Assembly: GCF_002262875.1 (NCBI RefSeq)
Contig: NZ_NKYE01000002.1
Location: 1 to 64,000 of the forward strand
Source of the DNA: Amycolatopsis antarctica
GTDB taxonomy: Bacteria > Actinomycetota > Actinomycetes > Mycobacteriales > Pseudonocardiaceae
Direction of reading: 5' to 3'
DNA length: 64,000 nucleotides
The translations under genes were made by a program, and so were the position numbers. Positions 25,396-33,637 of the stretch are shown here, piece by piece. Within the stretch, counting starts at the first letter, position 1. Each line of letters starts with the position of its first letter. The notes beneath the pieces were generated by a model. That model searched no databases. It was not told the DNA's origin and worked only from the letters and a program-made list of their open reading frames with translations.

Positions 25396-28300
25396 GTGAA
25401 GAAGTCACGTTCCGTGGTCGTACTGGCCGTGGTCGCCGCCGCGGCCACCGCGCTCGCCATCCCGGTCGCCGCCGACCCGCTCGCGGCGCCGTTGGGCCCC
25501 CCGCCCATCGAGGCCGCGCCCAGCCCGTCCTCGGCGGGGGAGCGGCCCTCCGTGCACGCACCCGCCGCCGAGCCCGACGAGGGGCTGGTCACCAGCAGCT
25601 CCACCGTCCCGGTCGGTCCCGGTCTGGAACTCACCGAATTCGACCGCTTCGACCCGAACGGCTGGATCCGCGGGGACACGCTCACCGTCGACATGGCGGC
25701 CGGGCCCGTGCCGACCTACCTGAACCCCGGCGTGGTCGCCGACCGCACGCCGCTGTCCGAACAGGTCGAACGCAGCGGTGCGGTCGCCGGCGTCAACGGC
25801 GACTTCTTCGACATGAACGCGACCGGGGCACCGGACGGTGTCGGGATCGCCGACGGCGAGCTGCAGAACGCCCCCGCCGAGGGCCACAACCTGACCGCCA
25901 GCGTCACCGCCGAAGGACAGGCCAGGCTCGCCGAGGTCTTCCTCGACGCGACCGTCACCCTGCCCGGCGACGTGCGCGCGCCCGCGAGCAACCTGAACGG
26001 CCCGGTGCTGCCTGCCGACGGCATCGGCGTCTACACACCCTTGTGGGGCCAGGCATCCCGCTCGACGGCGGTGCTCGGCGCGCAGCGCGTCACCGAGGTC
26101 GAGATCCGCGACGGCGTGGTGGCCGAGGTGCGCCCGCAGCCGGTGGACGGCCCGATCCCGGCCGGCAGCACCGTCCTGCTCGCCCGGGACGCGGGCGCCG
26201 ACGTGCTGGCCGGCCTGAAGCCCGGTGACGCGGTGGGCGTGAGCTACGCGCCCCGCAGTGACGCGGGCGAGATCGCCGTCGCGGTCGGTGGCAGCAAGAC
26301 GCTGGTCCGGGACGGCGTGATCCAGGAACCCCTCGACGACGGCACCAAGCACCCCCGCACCGCGGCGGGCTTCTCCGCGGACGGCAGCAGGATGTGGCTG
26401 GTCACCGTGGACGGCACCGGCATCAGCCGGGGCATGACCGAGCTGGACATCGCCCGGCACATGAAGTCCCTCGGCGCCGACGACGCGGTCAACTTCGACG
26501 GCGGCGGATCCACCACCATGCTCGCCCGACCGGTCGGCGACGCCGGTCCCAGCGTGCGCAACCTGCCCGCCGACGGGCCGCAGCGACCGGTGCCCAACGG
26601 TTTCGGCTTCGCGACCCCGCCCGGCAGCGGGGAACTCACCGGCTTCGCGCCGCACACGGCCTCACCCGGCGACGACGCCGAGCGTGTCCTGTCCGGACTG
26701 TCCCGCAGGCTTGTCCCCGGCGGGCACGACGAGTCCGGCGCCCCCGTCACCACCGACACCACCTGGAGTAGCGCGAATCCCGGACGAGGCGAGGTCGCCG
26801 GCGATGTGTTCACCGGCAAGGCGGACCCCGGCGACCCGGGGCGCCGCGCGGAGGTCGAGGTGAGCGCGTCGAACGGCGGGATCAGCGGCAGCACCACCAT
26901 GACCGTGCTCGGCGAACCCGTGCGGCTGGGCACCAGCACCGAACAACTCGGGCTCGCCAAGTCGGGCGACACCGGCACCTTCTCCGTCTACGGCTACGAC
27001 GCCGACGGTTACGGCACCTGGCTGGCCCCCCGGGACGTCACGCTCGACTACGACCCGAAGGTCGTCGAGGTGACCGAGGCGGGTGACCAGTTCCGCGTGA
27101 CGGCGCTGACCGCCTCCGGGGCGAGCAACATCAAGGTCACCGCGGGCGGGCTGACCAGCCACCTCGCCGCGTCCGTGGGCAGTTCCCCCGAGACGCTCTC
27201 CGGGCTGGACGGCCCGGCGGGCTGGACGGCGAGCGTCTTCCCGGAGGGCGTCGGCGCCGCGATCGACGAGGCACCCGGCCACGAGGGCGGCCAGGGACTG
27301 GGACTGGACTACCGGCTCGACGGGACCACGGCGACCCGTGCCGCCTACGTCAACGCCGACCAGCCGGTCGAGCTTCCACCGGGCACACAGCGCTTCGGCA
27401 TGTGGATCAACGGGGACGGCAAGGGCGCCTGGGTGCGCGCGGAGCTGCGCGACGCGGCCGAGGTCGCCACCGTGGTCGACCTGTCCCTGGAGGTGGACTG
27501 GACCGGCTGGCGCTATGTCGATACCGCCCTGCCGGACGGCTTGCCCGCCGGGCAGAAACTGAGCAAGTTCTACGCGGTGGAGAACGCGCCCGACCAGGCG
27601 TACTCGGGCAGGCTCGAATTCGACGACCTGACCGCGTCGGTCTCGCCGGACGCGCGCCCGCCCGCCGACCCGAGGGTGCCGGACCCGGCGCTGGTCACCG
27701 ACGGCGTGACGGCGCCGGAGGGGCTGCGGGTCGCGGTCGTCAGCGACGCGCAGTTCACCGCGGACGACCCGGAATCGCCGCTGGTCGCGCAGGCCCGCCG
27801 GTCGATGCGCGAGGCCGTGGCGGCGAAACCGGACCTGGTACTGATCAACGGTGACCTGACCGACCGGGGCACCGCGCCGGACTTCGCGCTCGCCCGCACG
27901 ATCATCGCCGAGGAACTCGAGGGCAAGGTGCCGTGGCGCTACGTGCCGGGCAACCACGAGGCCGAGGGCGGCGACGGGCTGGCCGAGTTCCAGGCCGAGT
28001 TCGGTGCCCCGTCCGGTGTCGAGGACATCGAGGGAATCCGGTTGGTACGACTGGATTCCTCGCGGGGCAGCCTGCGCGCGGGCGGTTTCGATCAGGTGCG
28101 GATGCTGCGCGAGGCGCTCGACGGCGCGGCCGCCGACCCGGCGGTGCGTGGCGTGCTGGTCGCCATGCACCACCCCGTCGACGATCCCGCGCCCGCGGGC
28201 AACTCCGAACTGGAGGACGCCAAGGAGGCCGACCTGGTGACCGACTGGCTGTCCGGGTTCGAGCGGGAGTCGGGCAAGTCAGCGGGTGCGGTCACCTCGC

Positions 28301-28764
28301 ACGCCGGCGTGTTCTCACTGTCCAGAGTGGATGGTGTGCCGTACCTCGTGAACGGCAACTCGGGCAAGGCTCCCGCCGCCGCGCCCGGCGACGGCGGGTT
28401 CACCGGCTGGAGCCTGGTCCGCGTCGATCCGGACGATGCCGCACAGCCGGTGCGGATCGAGACCAGGGCGCACGTCGACGAGTTGACCCTCACCGCCCCG
28501 GGGCCGCTGGCGGTGGGCGACACCGCGGCGGCGACGGCGACCGTCGCACAGGGCGACCGGGAGATCCCGGTGGCCTACCCGGTCGGCGCGGACTGGGCCG
28601 GCGACCCGGCGTTGCACTTCCCGGCAGACGGGCCGCCCGGACCGGAGCACGTGGTCTCCTTCGACCCTGCCACCGGGACGATCACGGCACTCAAAGCCGG
28701 TACCGCCGAGTTGCGGGTGACCGTCAACGGCGTCACCCGCGCGGCCACCCTCACCGTGAACTGA
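25396..28764 (+). CDS. Secreted phosphodiester glycosidase / metallophosphoesterase fusion
   Basis: A 1122-residue exported protein. Residues 1-30 form a Sec signal peptide (K-K-S-R-S-V-V-V-L-A-V-V). Residues ~70-410 are a NAGPA/DUF2233 phosphodiester glycosidase, with G-V-N-G-D-F-F-D-M-N and N-F-D-G-G-G-S-T-T-M. Then come Ig-like repeats and a beta-sandwich carbohydrate-binding-like domain (~600-760). A calcineurin-type metallophosphoesterase spans ~780-1020 (V-V-S-D-A-Q-F, N-G-D-L-T-D-R-G, G-N-H-E, M-H-H-P-V). A BIG2-like end completes it. It could process phosphodiester-linked glycans outside the cell; the substrate is unknown. GTG 25396 is the start; no better start gives a signal peptide. 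Confidence 0.9.
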   Translation: MKKSRSVVVLAVVAAAATALAIPVAADPLAAPLGPPPIEAAPSPSSAGERPSVHAPAAEPDEGLVTSSSTVPVGPGLELTEFDRFDPNGWIRGDTLTVDMAAGPVPTYLNPGVVADRTPLSEQVERSGAVAGVNGDFFDMNATGAPDGVGIADGELQNAPAEGHNLTASVTAEGQARLAEVFLDATVTLPGDVRAPASNLNGPVLPADGIGVYTPLWGQASRSTAVLGAQRVTEVEIRDGVVAEVRPQPVDGPIPAGSTVLLARDAGADVLAGLKPGDAVGVSYAPRSDAGEIAVAVGGSKTLVRDGVIQEPLDDGTKHPRTAAGFSADGSRMWLVTVDGTGISRGMTELDIARHMKSLGADDAVNFDGGGSTTMLARPVGDAGPSVRNLPADGPQRPVPNGFGFATPPGSGELTGFAPHTASPGDDAERVLSGLSRRLVPGGHDESGAPVTTDTTWSSANPGRGEVAGDVFTGKADPGDPGRRAEVEVSASNGGISGSTTMTVLGEPVRLGTSTEQLGLAKSGDTGTFSVYGYDADGYGTWLAPRDVTLDYDPKVVEVTEAGDQFRVTALTASGASNIKVTAGGLTSHLAASVGSSPETLSGLDGPAGWTASVFPEGVGAAIDEAPGHEGGQGLGLDYRLDGTTATRAAYVNADQPVELPPGTQRFGMWINGDGKGAWVRAELRDAAEVATVVDLSLEVDWTGWRYVDTALPDGLPAGQKLSKFYAVENAPDQAYSGRLEFDDLTASVSPDARPPADPRVPDPALVTDGVTAPEGLRVAVVSDAQFTADDPESPLVAQARRSMREAVAAKPDLVLINGDLTDRGTAPDFALARTIIAEELEGKVPWRYVPGNHEAEGGDGLAEFQAEFGAPSGVEDIEGIRLVRLDSSRGSLRAGGFDQVRMLREALDGAAADPAVRGVLVAMHHPVDDPAPAGNSELEDAKEADLVTDWLSGFERESGKSAGAVTSHAGVFSLSRVDGVPYLVNGNSGKAPAAAPGDGGFTGWSLVRVDPDDAAQPVRIETRAHVDELTLTAPGPLAVGDTAAATATVAQGDREIPVAYPVGADWAGDPALHFPADGPPGPEHVVSFDPATGTITALKAGTAELRVTVNGVTRAATLTVN

Positions 28765-28772
28765 GGTGCACA

Positions 28773-28801
28773 GGCCCCGGCCCGCCACACGGGCCGGGGC
28801 C
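28773..28801 (+). terminator. Terminator after the glycosidase/phosphatase gene
   Basis: A 12-bp GC-only stem (28773-28784 with 28790-28801) with a 5-base CCACA loop starts 8 bases after the stop codon. Confidence 0.75.
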
Positions 28802-29017
28802 CGCCCCGACTCGACCAAGCGTCGCGGGTCCATGCCGACAAGCCATCGCCCGATTCCGCGACACCGGGCAGAAGCGTGCCCGGCCCCGCATCGCGGCCCA
28901 ACCGGCGTGATGATCGCCGACGCCCGCACCCTCACCTGCGCGCTGGCAGTAGGTGGAAAACTCCTCGAAAATGTCGGTGCCTCGTGGGATCGTGTCGAGG
29001 TGGTGGACGATGGGGTG

Positions 29018-29932
29018 ATGGTCAGCGCCAAGGCGCTGGTGAAGAGATTCGGCGACTTCGAGGCGGTCCGCGGGGTCGATGTGCATGTGCGGCAGGGCGA
29101 GGCGTTCGGCTTCCTGGGCCCGAACGGCGCGGGCAAATCGTCGACCATGCGGATGATCGCCTGCGTGTCGCCCCGCACCGACGGAGACCTCTCCGTGCTC
29201 GGCATGGACCCGGACCTCGCCGGCCCCCGGATCCGCGCCCGCCTCGGTGTCGTCCCGCAGCAGGACAACCTGGACAACGAGCTGACCGTCCGGCAGAACC
29301 TGCAGGTCTACGGTCGCTACTTCGGTCTCTCGCGCGCACACGTGCGGGCCAAGGCCGAGGAACTGATGGAGTTCGCCCAGCTCACCGAACGCGCAGACCA
29401 GGAGGTCGAGCCGCTCTCCGGCGGTATGAAGCGCCGGCTCACCATTGCCCGGTCACTGGTCAACGACCCGGAGCTGCTACTGCTCGACGAGCCCACCACC
29501 GGACTTGACCCGCAGGCCCGACATCTGTTGTGGGACAGGCTTTTCCGGCTCAAGTCCCGGGGTGTCACGCTGATCATCACCACCCACTACATGGACGAGG
29601 CCGAGCAGTTGTGCGACCGGCTCGTGGTGATGGACGGCGGCCGGATCGTCGCCGAGGGTTCGCCCGCCGAACTCATCGCGCGCCACTCCACCCGGGAGGT
29701 ACTGGAACTGCGTTTCCCGCCGGGGGAGCAGCAGGCGGCGGTCGCCGGGGTCGAGGACCTGGCCGACCGCGTCGAGGTCCTGCCCGACCGGATCCTGCTC
29801 TACACCGCGGCCGGTGAGACCGCACTGGAACAGGCGCACGCCCGCGGTGTGCGGCCGGTGTCCAGCCTGGTCCGCCGCAGCACGCTGGAGGACGTCTTCC
29901 TCCGGCTCACCGGCCGCACGCTGGTCGACTGA
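29018..29932 (+). CDS. ABC-2 exporter ATP-binding protein
   Basis: The 304-residue nucleotide-binding subunit drives the two permeases encoded next. Walker A is G-P-N-G-A-G-K-S near residue 38, the Q-loop lies in V-V-P-Q-Q-D-N-L, the signature is L-S-G-G-M-K-R-R, and Walker B L-L-L-L-D-E-P, with the H-loop in T-T-H-Y-M-D-E-A-E. The C-terminal S-T-L-E-D-V-F-L-R-L-T-G is typical of the NodI/DrrA group. ATG 29018 gives the usual short N-terminus; the frame is open to 28766 but that part does not look coding. Its stop overlaps the next ATG. Confidence 0.93.
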   Translation: MVSAKALVKRFGDFEAVRGVDVHVRQGEAFGFLGPNGAGKSSTMRMIACVSPRTDGDLSVLGMDPDLAGPRIRARLGVVPQQDNLDNELTVRQNLQVYGRYFGLSRAHVRAKAEELMEFAQLTERADQEVEPLSGGMKRRLTIARSLVNDPELLLLDEPTTGLDPQARHLLWDRLFRLKSRGVTLIITTHYMDEAEQLCDRLVVMDGGRIVAEGSPAELIARHSTREVLELRFPPGEQQAAVAGVEDLADRVEVLPDRILLYTAAGETALEQAHARGVRPVSSLVRRSTLEDVFLRLTGRTLVD

Positions 29933-30738
29933 TGCCCGCCGCACCCGCCACCGGACAGGTGGTGAACTCCTGGCGCGCCGCCTGGCTGCGTGTCGAGGGG
30001 CACTGGACCTGGTATCGCCGCTACTGGACGTCCAATCTGTACTCCACCGGACTGCAGCCCCTGTTCTACCTCGCCGCGATGGGGCTCGGCTTCGGCTCGC
30101 AGGTCCAGCCCGGCGCGGCCACCGGCGGACTGTCCTATCTGCACTACGTGGCCCCGGCGCTGCTGGTCGCCGGAGCGGTGCAGCAGGCAGTGGGGGAGTC
30201 CAGCTACCCGGTGCTGTCCGGCTTCAAGTGGCAGAAGGACTACATCGCCGTCACCGCCACCCCGATCACTCCGGGGCAGCTTCTCGGCGGCCAGCTCATC
30301 TGGGTCGGTCTGCGCGGAAGTCTCGCCGGGATCGTCTACGCGATCGTCGCGGCGCTCTTCGGCGCCTGGCTCAACGCCGGGGTACTCGCCGTCGTGCTGG
30401 TCGCGGTGCTCACCGGAATCGCCTGCGCCGCACCGGTGATGGCGATGGCGGCGTCCACCTTCGACGAGGGAACCCGGTTCGCCTCGCTGTTCCGGTTCGT
30501 CGTGATGCCGATGATCCTGTTCTCCGGCACCTTCTTCCCCGTCGAGCAGATCCCGGCGTACCTGCGCTGGCTGGCCTGGATCTCCCCGCTCTGGCACGGC
30601 AACGAACTGGCCAGGGGAGCGACTCTCGGCGGTCTGGACCTGGTCCCCGCGTTGGGGCACCTGGTGTTCCTCGGCGCGGTCGTGACCGCCGGGCTCCTCG
30701 TCGCCCGGCACTGGTTCTACAAGCGACTGGTGGTGTGA
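29932..30738 (+). CDS. ABC-2 type permease (first subunit)
   Basis: A 268-residue, six-helix ABC-2 permease of the NodJ/DrrB type, with the C-terminal family signature region M-P-M-I-L-F-S-G-T-F-F-P-V-E-Q-I-P. ATG overlaps the ATPase stop (ATGA). Together with its neighbours it forms a three-gene exporter; a heterodimer of two permeases and an ATPase dimer is the likely assembly. The substrate is not evident; lipids, polysaccharide or a drug are all possible. Confidence 0.92.
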   Translation: MPAAPATGQVVNSWRAAWLRVEGHWTWYRRYWTSNLYSTGLQPLFYLAAMGLGFGSQVQPGAATGGLSYLHYVAPALLVAGAVQQAVGESSYPVLSGFKWQKDYIAVTATPITPGQLLGGQLIWVGLRGSLAGIVYAIVAALFGAWLNAGVLAVVLVAVLTGIACAAPVMAMAASTFDEGTRFASLFRFVVMPMILFSGTFFPVEQIPAYLRWLAWISPLWHGNELARGATLGGLDLVPALGHLVFLGAVVTAGLLVARHWFYKRLVV

Positions 30739-30739
30739 G

Positions 30740-31567
30740 GTGGTCCCCGTACAGCAGGAACATCGCCGCGGGCTGCTGCTGCGCGTTCTGCCCGCCGGCC
30801 TCTACGCGGGACGGGCGAGCGCGCTGCTGGAGCGATCCGCGCTGGTGTCCTCGCGTGCCTGGCTGGTCTTCGCCTCCGGTGTGGCGGAGCCGCTGTTCTA
30901 CCTGCTCGCCTTCCAGATCGGGTTCGGCAAGCTGGTCGGCGAGGTCGCCGGCCCCGGCGGCCAGGTCCTCAGCTACGTGGCGTTCGTCGCCCCGGCGCTG
31001 CTCGCGTCCTCGGCGATGAACGGCGCGGTGTTCGACAGCACCTTCAACGTGTTCTTCAAGTTCCGTTACGCGAAGCTCTACGACGCGATGCTGGCCACGC
31101 CGATCGGTCCACTGGACATCGCCATCGGCGAGATCACCTGGGCGGTGCTGCGCGGCGGGGCCTACTCCCTCGCGTTCTACGGCGTGATGGGCGGGATGGG
31201 CCTCATCGTCACGCCGTGGTCGCTGTTGCTGGTGCCCACCGCGCTGCTGCTGGCCTTCGCGTTCGCGGCGATCGGCATGGCCTGCGCGACTTTCCTGCGC
31301 ACCCCCTCGCAGTTCGACTTCATCAACCTCGCCGTGATGCCGATGTTCCTGTTCTCCACCACGTTCTATCCGCTGGAGGTGTATCCGGAGGCGCTGCGGG
31401 TGGTCGTCCAGTGCACCCCGCTCTACCACGGTGTGGAACTGATGCGCGGGTTCTTCACCGGTGTGCTCGACCCGTCGATGTTCGGCCACGTGGCCTATCT
31501 CGTGGTGATGGCGGGGATCGGCCTGTGGGCCACCTCGCGCAGGCTCGGCAGGCTGCTGCTGCGCTGA
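30740..31567 (+). CDS. ABC-2 type permease (second subunit)
   Basis: The second NodJ-type permease, 275 residues, with six helices and M-P-M-F-L-F-S-T-T-F-Y-P-L-E-V-Y-P near the end. It starts 1 base after the first permease stop (GTG 30740). The two permeases share the family architecture but differ throughout, so they are not recent duplicates. The gene converges on the subtilase. Confidence 0.92.
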   Translation: MVPVQQEHRRGLLLRVLPAGLYAGRASALLERSALVSSRAWLVFASGVAEPLFYLLAFQIGFGKLVGEVAGPGGQVLSYVAFVAPALLASSAMNGAVFDSTFNVFFKFRYAKLYDAMLATPIGPLDIAIGEITWAVLRGGAYSLAFYGVMGGMGLIVTPWSLLLVPTALLLAFAFAAIGMACATFLRTPSQFDFINLAVMPMFLFSTTFYPLEVYPEALRVVVQCTPLYHGVELMRGFFTGVLDPSMFGHVAYLVVMAGIGLWATSRRLGRLLLR

Positions 31568-31575
31568 GCGGCCCC

Positions 31576-33036
31576 TCAGCCGGCCGCGCTCGTCACCGTG
31601 CCGCCGCGGACGGCGGCGAGTGCGTCGACCATGCCGTGACCGTAGAAGCCGTTGTAGGCGGTGTATCCGGCGCAGTAGGCGTCCTGGGTGCCGTCGCCGG
31701 TGAGGTCGTAGTCGGTCGGGCAGGAGATCGGATCCGCCTGCCGCTCGAGCGCCGTCCGCAGCTCTCGCACGCCACGGTCCGGCCGGGCCGAGGCGAGCAG
31801 AGCCGCTACCCCGCTCACGTGCGGCGCTGCCATCGACGTCCCGCACAGCGAGTCGTACCCGCCGGGCACCGTGGACAGCACGCACCTGCCGGAATCCCCA
31901 CCCGGGGCCGCCAGCCCCACCACGCCCAGTCCGTAGGAGCTGTAGCCGGCCTTGACTCCTCCATCGTCCACGGCGGACACGGCCACCACGTCGCGCAGTC
32001 CCGCGGGCAGGGAGTCGCAGCCGGAACTCCGTGCCGTCGCCCGCCCCTCGGGTGACGGGGACAGGTTCACCGACTCGTTCGTGGCGGCCGCGACGTTGAG
32101 CACCCCGGCGGAAGTGGCGTAGGAAGTGGCCCGGGCGAGCGCCTCGCGCACCACCTCGCGCTGCTCGGTCTGCGCGCAGGACAGCGCCCACGGCTCCACG
32201 GCGAAGCTGCTGTTGGTGATCGCGAAACCCTTCCGCGCCGCCCACATCAGCCCGCACACCACAGCCTCGGGGTCGACCCGGCCGCGATCGTCGATGACCT
32301 TCACCGAGGCCAGCCGCACGCCCGGAGCGACGCCGGTGACGCCGGCGCCGTCGTCCGCGGCCGCGATCGTGCCCGCCACGTGCGTGCCGTGCACGGAGGT
32401 CGTCGGCGCCCAGGCGTCCTCGGTGGTGTCCGGGACGCCGGACAGGCACCCGGCCGACAACGCGGGCTCCACGGCATCGGCCAGGTCGGGGTGCCGTGCG
32501 TCGATTCCCGAATCGAGCACGCCCACCACCACGTCCGCGCTGCCGCCGGAGACGGCCCGCGCCCGGTCGGCGCCGATCATCGCCATGTCCCACTGCTCAT
32601 CGGTGCGGTCGGTGGCGGGGATCGCACCGGGGTCGGTCGGATCCAGCGTCGCGCGGGTCGAGGAGACGGGAACGGACCGCTCCCCGCGCGGGGAGGTCGC
32701 GTTGCCCGCCCCGCCGGCGGCCCGGCGCTCGGCCTGGGCGCTGAACGCGCGCCCGGGGCCCATGCGATCGGTGAAACGCGGATCGGCGGAGGTCACCACG
32801 CCGACCGCGATCTCGGGGTAGTAGCCGGTGAGGTCGCCGCACGCGTCCCGGGCCCGCGTTCCCGCGTCGTCCTCTGGGGTGCCCCGGTCGAACAGGACGA
32901 CGTAGCGAGTGGCCCGCTCGGCGGCGCAGTCGGCGGCGTCATCCTCGGCCGCCACCGGCGTCACCGGGACGGCCTGGGCCAGCACGGTCAGCGCGGCGCA
33001 GCCGATCGCCGCCGAGACCCGCCCCAGCACGGACAC
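31576..33036 (-). CDS. Secreted subtilisin-like serine protease (S8)
   Basis: The 486-residue product has a signal peptide (S-V-L-G-R-V-S-A-A-I-G-C-A-A-L..., cleavage near residue 28) and an N-terminal propeptide of about 100 residues. The S8 catalytic triad is intact: Asp in V-L-D-S-G-I-D, His in V-H-G-T-H-V-A-G-T, and Ser in G-T-S-M-A-A-P-H. Several Cys pairs suggest disulfides in the mature enzyme. No C-terminal transmembrane helix is present, so it is not a mycosin of a type VII system. GTG 33036 is chosen because GGAGG lies 7 bases upstream; the frame remains open further but would hide the signal peptide. Confidence 0.92.
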   Translation of the reverse strand: MSVLGRVSAAIGCAALTVLAQAVPVTPVAAEDDAADCAAERATRYVVLFDRGTPEDDAGTRARDACGDLTGYYPEIAVGVVTSADPRFTDRMGPGRAFSAQAERRAAGGAGNATSPRGERSVPVSSTRATLDPTDPGAIPATDRTDEQWDMAMIGADRARAVSGGSADVVVGVLDSGIDARHPDLADAVEPALSAGCLSGVPDTTEDAWAPTTSVHGTHVAGTIAAADDGAGVTGVAPGVRLASVKVIDDRGRVDPEAVVCGLMWAARKGFAITNSSFAVEPWALSCAQTEQREVVREALARATSYATSAGVLNVAAATNESVNLSPSPEGRATARSSGCDSLPAGLRDVVAVSAVDDGGVKAGYSSYGLGVVGLAAPGGDSGRCVLSTVPGGYDSLCGTSMAAPHVSGVAALLASARPDRGVRELRTALERQADPISCPTDYDLTGDGTQDAYCAGYTAYNGFYGHGMVDALAAVRGGTVTSAAG

Positions 33037-33256
33037 CGGGCGCCTCCATGGGGAATGTCGTGGTCGTGAGGTCGTCGTGCCTGGCTCGATGGGGTCCTCG
33101 GCCTGCCTCGAGCCGAACGGTAGCCACCCGCCCGTGAGGGGACAAGCCATTCCGCGAAGTTCCCCCGGCCGGTGCCCCGCAGTGTGCCCGGCCTGCACGT
33201 CTGTACCCGCGGGACGCGCCCGCGTGCCCGAGTGGGACCCGCCCGGCCGGACGTGT

Positions 33257-33637
33257 GGGATACTCGGGGTGGCTGCTGAGTCGATGGGCCCGCCAGGTGC
33301 GGGAGCCACCAGGCGCAGCGGCCCGGTGACGTGCTGGCCGGGTTCCGGGTCGTCGCCGCCGTGAGCACCGTGGGTGCCGGGCGGCTCGACGACGTGGGAG
33401 GCGGCGAAACGCTATGAGCCCAGCCCGCGTGTCGCCGAGCGGACCTGCCGTCGTCGGCCGCCGGATCCTCCGGTGCCGTGGCGGTGTGAGGTAAGGATTG
33501 CCGTCGTCGGTGACCACCACGACGGAACACAACAGAAAGGGCCCCTGCGCGGCCGCGTCCTTTCAGCCGGTACCGGCATCGGGAAATGCTCCCGGCCGGT
33601 CCGAGCTGGCTGACGCGCCCGGGGGCGGAGGAGATAC
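33257..33637 (+). promoter_or_regulatory. Probable promoter and structured leader of rne
   Basis: The 601 bases between the subtilase start and rne contain no convincing gene. GATACT at 33257-33262 is a fair -10 box. A bulged hairpin lies at 33349-33393: GTCGTC/GACGAC and GCCGCC/GGCGGC arms around an inner GCACC/GGTGC stem. The leader of about 370 bases ends in GGCGGAGGAG before ATG 33638. Long 5' leaders on rne are known to serve RNase E autoregulation in proteobacteria; here this is inference. Confidence 0.35.

Noticed and set aside
30410..32593. 727-codon minus-strand frame
   Set aside because: It runs across ABC permease antisense and an alternate frame of the subtilase; not one protein.
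31576..33036. Mycosin (type VII secretion protease) identity for the subtilase
   Set aside because: No C-terminal transmembrane helix and no ESX genes beside it.
33037..33637. Cobalamin or other known riboswitch before rne
   Set aside because: No B12 box or other known conserved core found by eye; only generic hairpins.
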